In this document: positions 32,533-40,179 of the stretch, one piece after another
Layout of the letters: the number at the start of each line of letters is the position of its first letter
How positions within the stretch are numbered: the first letter of the stretch is position 1
NCBI GenBank assembly: GCA_009773335.1
Contig: WRPF01000034.1
Location: forward strand, 1 to 40,179
Length of the DNA: 40,179 nt
Direction of reading: 5' to 3'
From: Caulobacteraceae bacterium
Lineage (GTDB): Bacteria > Pseudomonadota > Alphaproteobacteria > Caulobacterales > Aquidulcibacteraceae
Position numbers and translations under genes: made by a program
The notes under the pieces: model-generated
Told to the model about the DNA's origin: nothing
Databases searched by the model: none
What the model saw: the letters and a program-made list of their open reading frames with translations, nothing else

Positions 32533-35259
32533 ATGCTCGACACGACATTCGATCCGAAATCCGCCGAGCCGCGGATATACTCGCTCTGGGAACGATCGGG
32601 CGCGTTCGCGCCTTCGAAGGCTGCGGACGCCGACCCCTATTGCATCGTCATCCCGCCGCCGAACGTCACCGGCACGCTGCACATCGGCCACGCGCTCAAC
32701 AATACCCTGCAGGATGTGCTCATCCGGTTCGAGCGGATGCGCGGCAAGGCGGCGCTCTGGCAGCCGGGGCTGGACCACGCCGGCATCGCCACGCAGATGG
32801 TCGTCGAGCGCCAGCTTGCCGAACAGGGCAACGCCGACCGGCGCACGCTCGGGCGCGAGGAATTCGTCAGCCGCGTCTGGGCGTGGAAGGACGAATCCGG
32901 CGGGCAGATCCTCAAGCAGCTGAAGCGGCTGGGATGCTCCGCAGACTGGAGCCGTGAGCGCTTCACCATGGACGAGGGCCTCTCGGCCGCCGTGCGCAAG
33001 GTGTTCGTGCAGCTGCACAAGGAAGGGCTGATCTACCGCGACAAGCGGCTGGTGAACTGGGATCCGCATTTCGAGACCGCGATCTCCGATCTCGAAGTGG
33101 AGAACCGCGACGTCAATGGCACGATGTGGAAGATCGCCTATCCGCTGGAAGACGGATCGGGTGAGATTGTCGTCGCCACGACGCGTCCTGAAACCATGCT
33201 CGGTGATACTGCGGTCGCGGTGAACCCGAAGGACGAACGCTACACTGCGTGGATCGGCAAGAAGGTGAAGTTGCCGCTCACCGGCCGCCTCATCCCGATC
33301 ATCGCCGACGACTACGCCGATCCCGAAGCGGGCACGGGCGCGGTGAAGATCACGCCGGCGCACGACTTCAACGATTTCAAGGTTGCGCAGCGCAACGGTC
33401 TGTTGCGCATCAACATTCTAGATAGCCAAGCACGCATTCTCCAAAAGCAGCAGACCTTCAATGCGCTAGGGGACTTGGGTCTCGAAGACAAAGCTATCGA
33501 TGAGCAGAATTTTATTCCCGAACACCTTCGCGGCCTCGACCGTTTCAAGGCGCGCGAGAAGGTGCTCGCCGATCTCGAAGAACTTGGCCTGCGGCGCGGC
33601 GAGGACGCCATCAAGCACACGCAGCCGCACGGCGACCGCTCCGGCGTTGTCATCGAGCCGTGGCTGACGGATCAGTGGTATGTGGACGCGCCGACGCTCG
33701 CGATCCCGGCCATCAAGGCTGTGGAAGAGGGGCGTACCGTCTTCACGCCGAAGCAGTGGGAAAAGACTTACTACGAGTGGATGCGCAACATCGAGCCGTG
33801 GTGCGTGTCGCGCCAGCTCTGGTGGGGCCACCGCATTCCGGCGTGGTACGGACCGGACGGCGTGATCTTCGTCGAGGAGACCGAAGCCGCGGCCCTCAAG
33901 GCCGCGCAAGCGCACTACGGCAAGAAGACCGCGCTGACGCAGGACGAGGACGTCCTCGACACGTGGTTCTCGTCGGGCCTGTGGCCGTTCTCGACGCTCG
34001 GCTGGCCGAACGAAACGGCGGAGCTGAAGAAATTCTACCCGACCTCCACGCTCGTCACCGCCTTCGACATCATCTTCTTCTGGGTCGCCCGGATGATGAT
34101 GATGGGGCTGCACTTCATGAAGGAAGTCCCGTTCAAGGACGTCTACATCCACGCGCTCGTCCGCGATGCGAGCGGCGCGAAGATGTCGAAGTCGAAGGGC
34201 AACGTGCTCGATCCGCTGACGCTGGTGGACAAGTTTGGCGCCGATGCGCTGCGCTTCACGCTGGCGGCGATGGCCGCGCAGGGCCGCGACATCAAGCTGT
34301 CGGAGCCACGCATCGAGGGCTACCGCAACTTCGGCACCAAGCTCTGGAACGCGGCGCGCTTCTGCCAGATGAACGAATGCGCGTGGTGGGAGCCGTTCGA
34401 TCCCGCCGAGACGAAGCAGACCGTCAACCGCTGGATCGTGGGAGAGACCGCGCGCACGGCGGCCATCGTGACGAAGGAGCTCGAAGCCTTCCGCTTCAAT
34501 GAGGCGGCGAACGCGCTCTACCGCTTCGTCTGGAACGTCTATTGCGACTGGTACCTCGAACTCGTGAAGCCCTTGCTCATGGGCGAGGACGACAAGGCGA
34601 AGGTCGAGACGCGCCGCACCGCCGCGTGGGTGTTCGACCGCATGCTGATGCTGCTGCACCCGTTCATGCCGTTCATGACGGAAGAACTCTGGACGCGCCT
34701 CTCCGAAAGCGGCCCCAAGCGCGACAACATGCTCGCCGTGCAGACATGGCCCGTGCTGCCGGACGCGCTCATCGACGCGCACGCGGATGCGGAGATCGAC
34801 TGGATCATCCGGCTCGTCTCGGAAACGCGCGCGCTGCGCGCGGAAATGAACGTGCCGCCGGCCGCGCGCGTGCCGTTGCTGCTGGTCGGCGCGACAAACG
34901 AGAGTGCTGCGCGCCTCGAACGCTATCAGGACCTGATCGATCGCCTCGCGCGGCTCGAATACTCCACCAGCGCCGAGGCGCCGCCGACGGGGTCGGTGAC
35001 GTTCGTGCTTGATGAAGCCACCGTGGCGCTGCCGCTCGACGGCATCGTCGATTTCGCGGCGGAGGTGGTTCGGCTCGGCAAGGAGATCGCACGTCTCGAC
35101 GGCGAAGCGCAGAAGATCCGCGCCAAGCTCGCCAACGCGCAGTTCATCGAACGCGCGCCGGAAGAGGTCGTGGAGGAACAGCGCGAACGTCTCGGGGACG
35201 CGGAAACCACCAGCGCCAAGCTCTCGGCGGCGCTTGAAAGGCTGAAAGCGGCGACGTGA
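32533..35259 (+). CDS. valS: Valyl-tRNA synthetase
   Basis: A 908-residue class I synthetase. [20 protein letters not shown] holds the HIGH motif at 49-52; [15 protein letters not shown] lies near 551; the CP1 editing domain, which hydrolyses Thr-tRNA, spans about 190-350 ([12 protein letters not shown] near 218-229). The anticodon-binding and C-terminal coiled-coil domains follow ([19 protein letters not shown] at the end). Residues about 295-331 carry a patch of unusual codon use and greater length than usual. No ribosome-binding site is evident at the ATG. The stop overlaps the glycosyltransferase start by 4 bases. Confidence 0.95.
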   Translation: MLDTTFDPKSAEPRIYSLWERSGAFAPSKAADADPYCIVIPPPNVTGTLHIGHALNNTLQDVLIRFERMRGKAALWQPGLDHAGIATQMVVERQLAEQGNADRRTLGREEFVSRVWAWKDESGGQILKQLKRLGCSADWSRERFTMDEGLSAAVRKVFVQLHKEGLIYRDKRLVNWDPHFETAISDLEVENRDVNGTMWKIAYPLEDGSGEIVVATTRPETMLGDTAVAVNPKDERYTAWIGKKVKLPLTGRLIPIIADDYADPEAGTGAVKITPAHDFNDFKVAQRNGLLRINILDSQARILQKQQTFNALGDLGLEDKAIDEQNFIPEHLRGLDRFKAREKVLADLEELGLRRGEDAIKHTQPHGDRSGVVIEPWLTDQWYVDAPTLAIPAIKAVEEGRTVFTPKQWEKTYYEWMRNIEPWCVSRQLWWGHRIPAWYGPDGVIFVEETEAAALKAAQAHYGKKTALTQDEDVLDTWFSSGLWPFSTLGWPNETAELKKFYPTSTLVTAFDIIFFWVARMMMMGLHFMKEVPFKDVYIHALVRDASGAKMSKSKGNVLDPLTLVDKFGADALRFTLAAMAAQGRDIKLSEPRIEGYRNFGTKLWNAARFCQMNECAWWEPFDPAETKQTVNRWIVGETARTAAIVTKELEAFRFNEAANALYRFVWNVYCDWYLELVKPLLMGEDDKAKVETRRTAAWVFDRMLMLLHPFMPFMTEELWTRLSESGPKRDNMLAVQTWPVLPDALIDAHADAEIDWIIRLVSETRALRAEMNVPPAARVPLLLVGATNESAARLERYQDLIDRLARLEYSTSAEAPPTGSVTFVLDEATVALPLDGIVDFAAEVVRLGKEIARLDGEAQKIRAKLANAQFIERAPEEVVEEQRERLGDAETTSAKLSAALERLKAAT

Positions 35260-36476
35260 AGATCCTCTTCGTCCACAACAACTTTCCCGCCCAGTTCGTG
35301 CATCTGGCGCCGGCGCTGAAAGCCCGTGGACATGAGGTATTCGCCATCGGCTCGCACACCGCGCGCGCGGTGGAGGGCATTGCGCTGTCCACGTACAAGC
35401 TCAATCGCGGCACTACGAAGGACATCCTCCCCCTCGCCGTGCGCTACGAGGCCGACTGCATGCGCGGCGCAGCGACTGCACAGGTGGCGGATGCGCTGAA
35501 GCAGAAAGGGCTCACGCCCGATCTCGTCGTCGCGCACAACGGCTGGGGCGAGACGCTGTTCCTTGACGATGTATGGCCGGGCGTGAAGCAGCTGCTCTAC
35601 GCGGAGTTCTTCACCGGCCCGCGCGATCTCGACGTGGGCTTCGATCCAGAATTCGGCGCCATGGACCTCGGACGCTCGATCCGCGTGCGTGCGAAGAACG
35701 GCGCGCTGGCGCTCTCGATGCTTGCAGCGACCCGCGCCGTCGCGCCGACCGCGTTCCAGCGCGACACGTTTCCTGAGGACATCCGCCAGCGCATCGAGGT
35801 GATCCACGACGGCATCGACACCGCAAGCGCAGCACCACGCGCGGACGCGCGCCTCGCGATACCGGGGACTGATCTGGTGTTCCGGCCAGGCGACGAGGTC
35901 ATCACCAACATCAACCGCCATCTGGAGCCGTTGCGCGGGCTGCACGTCTTCCTGCGCGCCCTGCCGCGCGTCCTCGCCGAACGCCCGAACGCACATGTCG
36001 TGATCATTGGCGATACCGATGGCGTCGCCTATGGCGCGCCGCCGCCTGCGGGACGTACGTGGAAGGACATCTATCTCTCCGAACTCGAAGGCCGCCTCGA
36101 TCTCTCGCGCGTGCATTTCCTCGGCCGCGTGCCGCGCCGGACCTATCTCGATGCGCTCGCGGTCTCGGCGGCGCATGTCTATCTGACCTATCCGTTCGTG
36201 TTGTCGTGGTCGCTGCTGGAGGCGATGAGCGCGGGTTGCCTCGTCATCGCATCGGACACCGCGCCGGTGCGCGAAGCCGTGCAGCATGAGTGCAACGGGC
36301 TGATGGTGGACTTTTTCGATGTCGAGGCGCTTTCGGGGCGCCTTGTCGACGCGCTCGCAGCGCCGGACCGCTACCGCGCCATGCGCGCGCAGGCGCGTGC
36401 GGATGCACTTGCGCGCTATGATCTTTCAACTGTCTGTCTGCCGCGCATGGTGACGCTGGCGGAGAGCATGACCTGA
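35256..36476 (+). CDS. Family 4-type glycosyltransferase
   Basis: A 406-residue GT-B fold glycosyltransferase. The N-terminal half begins [20 protein letters not shown] with a Rossmann-like start and contains [13 protein letters not shown]. The C-terminal half has the sugar-nucleotide site with [20 protein letters not shown] followed by [16 protein letters not shown], the E-x7-E-type motif of GT4 enzymes, and [16 protein letters not shown] before it. It transfers a sugar from an activated donor to an envelope or polysaccharide acceptor; donor and acceptor are unknown. No membrane segment, so it is cytoplasmic or peripheral. It starts at GTG, which overlaps the valS stop by 4 bases (GTGA), making a translationally coupled pair. 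Confidence 0.85.
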   Translation: MKILFVHNNFPAQFVHLAPALKARGHEVFAIGSHTARAVEGIALSTYKLNRGTTKDILPLAVRYEADCMRGAATAQVADALKQKGLTPDLVVAHNGWGETLFLDDVWPGVKQLLYAEFFTGPRDLDVGFDPEFGAMDLGRSIRVRAKNGALALSMLAATRAVAPTAFQRDTFPEDIRQRIEVIHDGIDTASAAPRADARLAIPGTDLVFRPGDEVITNINRHLEPLRGLHVFLRALPRVLAERPNAHVVIIGDTDGVAYGAPPPAGRTWKDIYLSELEGRLDLSRVHFLGRVPRRTYLDALAVSAAHVYLTYPFVLSWSLLEAMSAGCLVIASDTAPVREAVQHECNGLMVDFFDVEALSGRLVDALAAPDRYRAMRAQARADALARYDLSTVCLPRMVTLAESMT

Positions 36477-36487
36477 CTATCGCCCTT

Positions 36488-36504
36488 CTCCCCCGCAGGG
36501 GGAG
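36488..36504. repeat. CTCCCCC-GCA-GGGGGAG hairpin
   Basis: A 7-base perfect inverted repeat lies 12 bases after the glycosyltransferase stop. It resembles common intergenic palindromes of the type CTTCTCCCCC...GGGGGAG seen in many alphaproteobacteria. It could stabilise or end the upstream transcript; no T-run follows. Confidence 0.5.
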
Positions 36505-36539
36505 GGCTCACGAAGACGCTGCTGCCTGGAGTGGATCGG

Positions 36540-38261
36540 ATGACGACGCGTTGGGATAAATCGAAGCTGCCTTCCCGCCACACGACAGTGGGGCCTGAGC
36601 GCGCGCCGCACCGGTCCTACTACTACGCGATGGGGCTCGGCACGAAGGAGATCGAGCAGCCGTTCGTCGGCGTCGCGTCCTGCTGGAACGAAGCGGCGCC
36701 GTGCAACACCGCACTCATGCGGCAGGCGCACGCGGTCAGCGCCGGGGTGAAGGAAGCGGGCGCCACGCCGCGCGAATTCTGCACCATCACCGTCACCGAC
36801 GGCATCGCCATGGGCCACGAAGGCATGCGCTCCTCGCTCGCCTCGCGCGAGGTGATCGCCGACAGCGTGGAGCTGTCCATGCGCGGGCACTCCTACGATG
36901 CGCTCGTGGGTCTTGCGGGTTGCGACAAGTCGCTGCCGGGCATGATGATGGCCATGTTGCGCCTCAACGTGCCGAGCGTATTTCTCTACGGCGGCTCGAT
37001 CCTGCCGGGCGTGTGGCGCGGCAAGGAGGTCAATGTCCGCGACCTTTTTGAAGGCGTTGGCTCGCACGCGGCGGGGAAGATGTCGCTCGAAGATCTCTGC
37101 GATCTCGAGAAGCACGCGTGTCCGGGCGACGGCGCGTGCGGCGGCCAATACACCGCCAATACGATGGCGTGCGTGAGCGAGGCGATCGGTCTTGCGCTGC
37201 CGCTCTCATCGGCGCTGCCGGCGCCGTACGAAACGCGCGACGCGTATGCGGCCGCGAGCGGGCGTGCGGTGGTGAGCCTCATCGAGAAGAACATCCGCCC
37301 GCGCGACATCTGCACGCGCGAGGCTTTCGAGAACGCCGCGATCGTCGTGGCGGCCACGGGCGGGTCCACGAACGGTGGCTTGCACCTGCCGGCGATGGCG
37401 CATGAGGCAGGGGTGAGGTTCACGCTCGCCGACATGGCCGAGGTGTTCAAGAAAACGCCGTGGCTCGTCGATCTACAGCCGGGCGGCAAGTACGTCGCCA
37501 AGCATTTCGGCGAAGCGGGCGGCGTGCCGGCGCTGCTGCGCGTGCTGCTCGATGCGGGCCTGCTGCACGGCGACGTGATGACCGTCACTGGCAAGACGCT
37601 GCGCGAAAACATCGAGGGCGTTGCGTTGCGCGCCGATCAGGATGTGATCCGGCCGATGACCAACGCGCTGTCGCCGAACGGCGGCGTGGTTGGCCTGTGG
37701 GGCTCGCTCGCGCCGGAGGGCGCCATCGTCAAGATCGCCGGCATGGAGACGATCGCGTTCCGCGGTCCCGCGCGCGTGTTCGACGGCGAGGATGCGTGCT
37801 TCGCGGCTGTGTCGAAGGGTGAATACAAGGAAGGCGAAGTGCTCGTCATCCGCTACGAGGGCCCGCGCGGCGGACCGGGCATGCGCGAGATGCTGTCGAC
37901 GACGGCCGCACTCTACGGCCAGGGCATGGGCGACAAGGTGGCGCTGATCACGGACGGGCGCTTCTCCGGCGCAACGCGCGGTTTCTGCGTCGGCCACGTG
38001 GGGCCGGAAGCACAGGCGGGTGGGCCCATCGCGCTCGTGCGCGACGGCGACGTGATCGCCATCGACGCCGCAACGGGACGCATCGATCTTGAAGTCAGCG
38101 ACGGCGAACTTGCCGAACGCAAGAAGGCGTGGGCGCCGCACAAGACCAGCTACGGCTCCGGCGCGCTCTGGAAATACGCCCAGCAGGTGGGGCCCGCGCA
38201 CCTCGGCGCGGTGACGCATCCGGGCTTCGCGGGAGAGACGCACGTGTATGCGGACATCTGA
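36540..38261 (+). CDS. ilvD: Dihydroxy-acid dehydratase
   Basis: A 573-residue IlvD/Edd-family enzyme that dehydrates 2,3-dihydroxy acids in valine, leucine and isoleucine synthesis. Iron-sulfur cysteines are visible in VASCWNEAAPCN, VGLAGCDKSLPGM and HACPGDGACGGQYTANTMA. Other family blocks are TVTDGIAMGHEGMRSSLAS, ATGGSTNGGLHLPA and ITDGRFSGATRGFCVGHV. I chose the ATG at 36540, which has GGAG 8 bases upstream; a GTG at 36531 would add 3 residues. IlvD and the sugar-acid dehydratases share these motifs, so a sugar-acid substrate is a minor alternative. It stands alone with a LysE gene 9 bases downstream. Confidence 0.92.
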   Translation: MTTRWDKSKLPSRHTTVGPERAPHRSYYYAMGLGTKEIEQPFVGVASCWNEAAPCNTALMRQAHAVSAGVKEAGATPREFCTITVTDGIAMGHEGMRSSLASREVIADSVELSMRGHSYDALVGLAGCDKSLPGMMMAMLRLNVPSVFLYGGSILPGVWRGKEVNVRDLFEGVGSHAAGKMSLEDLCDLEKHACPGDGACGGQYTANTMACVSEAIGLALPLSSALPAPYETRDAYAAASGRAVVSLIEKNIRPRDICTREAFENAAIVVAATGGSTNGGLHLPAMAHEAGVRFTLADMAEVFKKTPWLVDLQPGGKYVAKHFGEAGGVPALLRVLLDAGLLHGDVMTVTGKTLRENIEGVALRADQDVIRPMTNALSPNGGVVGLWGSLAPEGAIVKIAGMETIAFRGPARVFDGEDACFAAVSKGEYKEGEVLVIRYEGPRGGPGMREMLSTTAALYGQGMGDKVALITDGRFSGATRGFCVGHVGPEAQAGGPIALVRDGDVIAIDAATGRIDLEVSDGELAERKKAWAPHKTSYGSGALWKYAQQVGPAHLGAVTHPGFAGETHVYADI

Positions 38262-38270
38262 GCGGGCCGG

Positions 38271-38915
38271 GTGATTCCGCACGTCGCATGGCCCGTCGAT
38301 CCAGGCGCATTCTGGCCGTTTCTCGTGGCGGTCGCGTTTGTCGAACTGACGCCGGGACCGAACATGGCCTGGCTCGCGGCGCTGACGGTCGCTGAAGGAC
38401 GCGTGGCGGGCCTGCGCGCCGTGGCGGGCGTGACGCTGGGACTCACGATTTACATGCTGGCGTCCGTTGTCGGCGTGACCGGCGTGATCGCCGCCGCGCC
38501 AGACGTCTACGCGGCGCTGCGGCTGGCGGGCGTGGCGTATCTCCTGTGGCTTGCGTTCGAGGCTTGGCGCGGCGCGGGCGACATCGCGGCAGGCAGCGGC
38601 GATGGGGCGGCGCCGTTCCGCCGGGGCCTGATCGCGAACCTCCTCAACCCGAAGGCGGCCGTGTTCTACGTAACGCTGCTGCCCGGCTTCATCGCGCCAG
38701 ACCACGGGGCGTTCTGGTCGCAGGCGTTGATCCTCGGCGCGGCGCACATCAGTGTCAGCGTCGCCATTCACGCAGGCATCGTGTTGCTGGCCGATCGCAT
38801 GGCGCGATATCTCGGCGTCACGACGCCGTCGCCGCGCACGATCGCGCTGCGCCGCGCGCTCGCAATTGGCATCGGCCTCGTGGCCGTCTGGCTCTGGTGG
38901 GAGACGAGAGCGTGA
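38271..38915 (+). CDS. LysE/RhtB family amino acid exporter
   Basis: A 214-residue membrane protein with about six hydrophobic segments. The family hallmark is VELTPGPNMAWLAALTVAEG at about 24-43, followed by GVTLGLTIYMLASVVGV and, in the middle, GLIANLLNPKAAVFYVTLLP, where the LNPK motif is diagnostic. Such proteins export amino acids or related compounds; the particular substrate is not known. It starts at GTG 38271, 9 bases after the ilvD stop, and its stop overlaps the start of the next gene by 4 bases (GTGA), so ilvD, this gene and the DUF3137 gene may be one transcript. A link with branched-chain amino acid export is inference. Confidence 0.9.
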   Translation: MIPHVAWPVDPGAFWPFLVAVAFVELTPGPNMAWLAALTVAEGRVAGLRAVAGVTLGLTIYMLASVVGVTGVIAAAPDVYAALRLAGVAYLLWLAFEAWRGAGDIAAGSGDGAAPFRRGLIANLLNPKAAVFYVTLLPGFIAPDHGAFWSQALILGAAHISVSVAIHAGIVLLADRMARYLGVTTPSPRTIALRRALAIGIGLVAVWLWWETRA

Positions 38916-39892
38916 GCAAGGAAACACTCGATCTCGCGCACATGACCGACGCGCAGTTCGACGCGCTGTACAAGGAGCGCATCGAGCCGTTGTTCGTGGA
39001 AGGCGAGGCGGTGCGCACGGCGGCGGTCGCCATGTTCAAGAAGCGCATGACGATCGGCGCGCCGGTCGCGCTCGGACTCGGCGTGCTTGTGCTCGCGATC
39101 TTTCAGGAGGGTGTCGCCGGCCTCATCGTCGCCGCCATCGCGGGCGCCGTTGCATTCACCCTGGCCTACATGCCGCTGCAGCGGCTTTCCGAACGGATGA
39201 AAACGGGTTCGCTCACCCTGATCACCGAGGCGATCGGCGTGACCTATGGCGGTGACAACGCAACGCCGCCCGCGCTGCCCCGCTTCCGCGACCTCGACCT
39301 GCTTCCCGGTCACGACCGCTCGCACTTCGAGGATTTTTTCCACGGCGAACGGCAGGGCTGCGCCTTCGATCTCTGCGAGGCGAAACTCGAGGATGAAAGC
39401 CGCACCAAGAACGGCAAGACCTACGTCACCGTCTTCCGCGGGCAGATGATCCGCATGGCGTTTCCGAAGAAGTTCCACGGCGTGACGGTGGTGAAGCGCG
39501 ACGCGGGCGTCTTCAATGGCTTGCGTGCATTCGGCGAACTGAAGCGCGTGGGTCTTGGCGATTCAACTTTCGAGAAGGCGTTCGAGGTTTATTCCAACGA
39601 TCAGGTCGAGGCGCGTTATCTGGTGCATCCGGTGTTCATGGAGCGCCTGATCCACCTTGAGCAGGCGTTCAACGGCCGCCGAATCCGCTGCGGATTCCAG
39701 GACGGCGACCTGCTGCTGGCGGTTGAAGGCGACGACAAGTTCGAGATTGGCGACATGTTCAGGACGCTCGACGATCCCGCGCGGGCGCGCAGGATCGTCG
39801 GCGAGATCGCGGAAGTCATGAAGCTGATGGACGCCGTGCTGACCGCCGAAATGGGGCCACTGGTCGCGCGGCGCGACCCCGGGGCCGGGTAG
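38912..39892 (+). CDS. DUF3137 membrane protein
   Basis: A 326-residue protein. Residues ~1-45 are a charged cytoplasmic part (HMTDAQFDALYKERIEPLF), followed by two neighbouring hydrophobic segments (about 46-85: PVALGLGVLVLAIFQEGV, then LIVAAIAGAVAFTLAYMPL). The remaining ~235 residues are soluble, with HSHFEDFFHGERQG-like and KTYVTVFRGQMIRMAFPKKF segments that match the DUF3137 family. The family's function is unknown to me. The start is the GTG at 38912, which overlaps the LysE stop. A terminator-like hairpin begins at its stop codon. Confidence 0.8.
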   Translation: MSKETLDLAHMTDAQFDALYKERIEPLFVEGEAVRTAAVAMFKKRMTIGAPVALGLGVLVLAIFQEGVAGLIVAAIAGAVAFTLAYMPLQRLSERMKTGSLTLITEAIGVTYGGDNATPPALPRFRDLDLLPGHDRSHFEDFFHGERQGCAFDLCEAKLEDESRTKNGKTYVTVFRGQMIRMAFPKKFHGVTVVKRDAGVFNGLRAFGELKRVGLGDSTFEKAFEVYSNDQVEARYLVHPVFMERLIHLEQAFNGRRIRCGFQDGDLLLAVEGDDKFEIGDMFRTLDDPARARRIVGEIAEVMKLMDAVLTAEMGPLVARRDPGAG

Positions 39893-39920
39893 CGGCCTGG
39901 TCGTCCGCCGCAGTTTTTTT
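39892..39920 (+). terminator. Terminator-like hairpin after the DUF3137 gene
   Basis: GCGGC (39892-39896) pairs with GCCGC (39907-39911) around a 10-base loop, followed by AG and seven T. The stem is short, but the T-run is the longest in this GC-rich neighbourhood. Confidence 0.5.
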
Positions 39921-39988
39921 GCCGCTGGCCCCCTGAGGGTGTATCATTCTGTCGCATTCACGCTGGGGCGAACGCGGAGACCGCCATC

Positions 39989-40179
39989 ATGAAACGCGCC
40001 GGACATTTCGCTTTGGCAAGGTTGCTCGCCGCCGCAGCCGCGCTGGTGGCGGCCCTTGTTGTTGCGCCGCAACATGAAGCCCGCGCGTATTCCGGCGGCG
40101 GCGCGTCGGGCGGCGGCGGAAGTGTGCCGGCGCCGAGCGGTCGCGGGACTGACCCCGCGCGCGCCTATCAGGAGGGCGT
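39989..40179 (+). CDS. Secreted protein, N-terminal part (3' end outside window)
   Basis: The first 63 residues are visible. MKRAGHFALARLLAAAAALV followed by AALVVAPQHEARA is a signal peptide, with probable cleavage after ARA near residue 33. The mature start is glycine-rich (YSGGGASGGGGSVPAPSG), then GTDPARAYQEG, which resembles the lead-in DPARAY.EG of alphaproteobacterial secreted TPR proteins. The main part lies beyond the window, so the family is only suggested. Confidence 0.6.
   Translation, partial: MKRAGHFALARLLAAAAALVAALVVAPQHEARAYSGGGASGGGGSVPAPSGRGTDPARAYQEG

Noticed and set aside
1-40179. CRISPR array, insertion sequence or prophage
   Set aside because: No regularly spaced repeats, no transposase or integrase, and no phage structural genes were seen on either strand.

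Overview
The window is a high-GC chromosomal segment from an alphaproteobacterium, most likely a stalked or budding relative of Caulobacterales/Hyphomonadaceae. The best taxonomic clue is the block pcm - tolC - popZ (DUF2497) - valS at 29.7-35.3 kb, a gene order I associate with this group; PopZ itself is an alphaproteobacterial polar organiser. Other support is an ECF41-type sigma factor, a class II (plant-type) DAHP synthase, and a mosaic palindromic intergenic repeat of the kind common in alphaproteobacteria. Genus and species cannot be fixed from this sequence alone.

Layout: 0-2 kb holds the end of an ECF sigma factor and, on the minus strand, a two-gene unit encoding a TIR-like/ParA fusion and a small basic protein. 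2-5 kb has DAHP synthase facing a coiled-coil lipoprotein. 4.9-6.5 kb has two LuxR-type regulators without a LuxI. A roughly 0.6 kb stretch without a convincing gene follows (6.5-7.1 kb). 7.1-12.6 kb is housekeeping: an SH3-like membrane protein, a MATE exporter, a DUF429-like protein, an NADP-dependent oxidoreductase and a glutamyl-tRNA synthetase.

12.6-15.3 kb looks like accessory, defence-type DNA. A catalytically intact TIR protein follows gltX by 5 bases. Convergent to it is a retron-like operon: a hairpin-rich leader, a 43-residue one-helix membrane protein, a Cro/cI-type HTH protein and a reverse transcriptase carrying both retron hallmarks (NAxxH and VTG) but with WVDN in place of YxDD. 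Base composition falls visibly across the reverse transcriptase operon, suggesting acquisition. With the TIR-ParA unit at the start of the window, this gives two TIR-type proteins and one reverse-transcriptase system within 15 kb.

15.8-26.5 kb returns to host-like DNA: a lipoprotein, an FkbM methyltransferase, a LOG family enzyme, an Atm1-like ABC exporter, a secreted protein whose stop codon is supplied by a palindromic repeat, an OprB-like porin and an RND efflux pair. 26.6-29 kb encodes tryptophan 2,3-dioxygenase and a kynureninase-like enzyme with overlapping ends, then a TspO-like membrane protein. tRNA-Asn and tRNA-Cys follow on the minus strand. 29.7-35.3 kb is the pcm-tolC-popZ-valS block. 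A glycosyltransferase overlapping valS, dihydroxy-acid dehydratase, a LysE exporter overlapping a DUF3137 protein, and the start of a secreted protein close the window.
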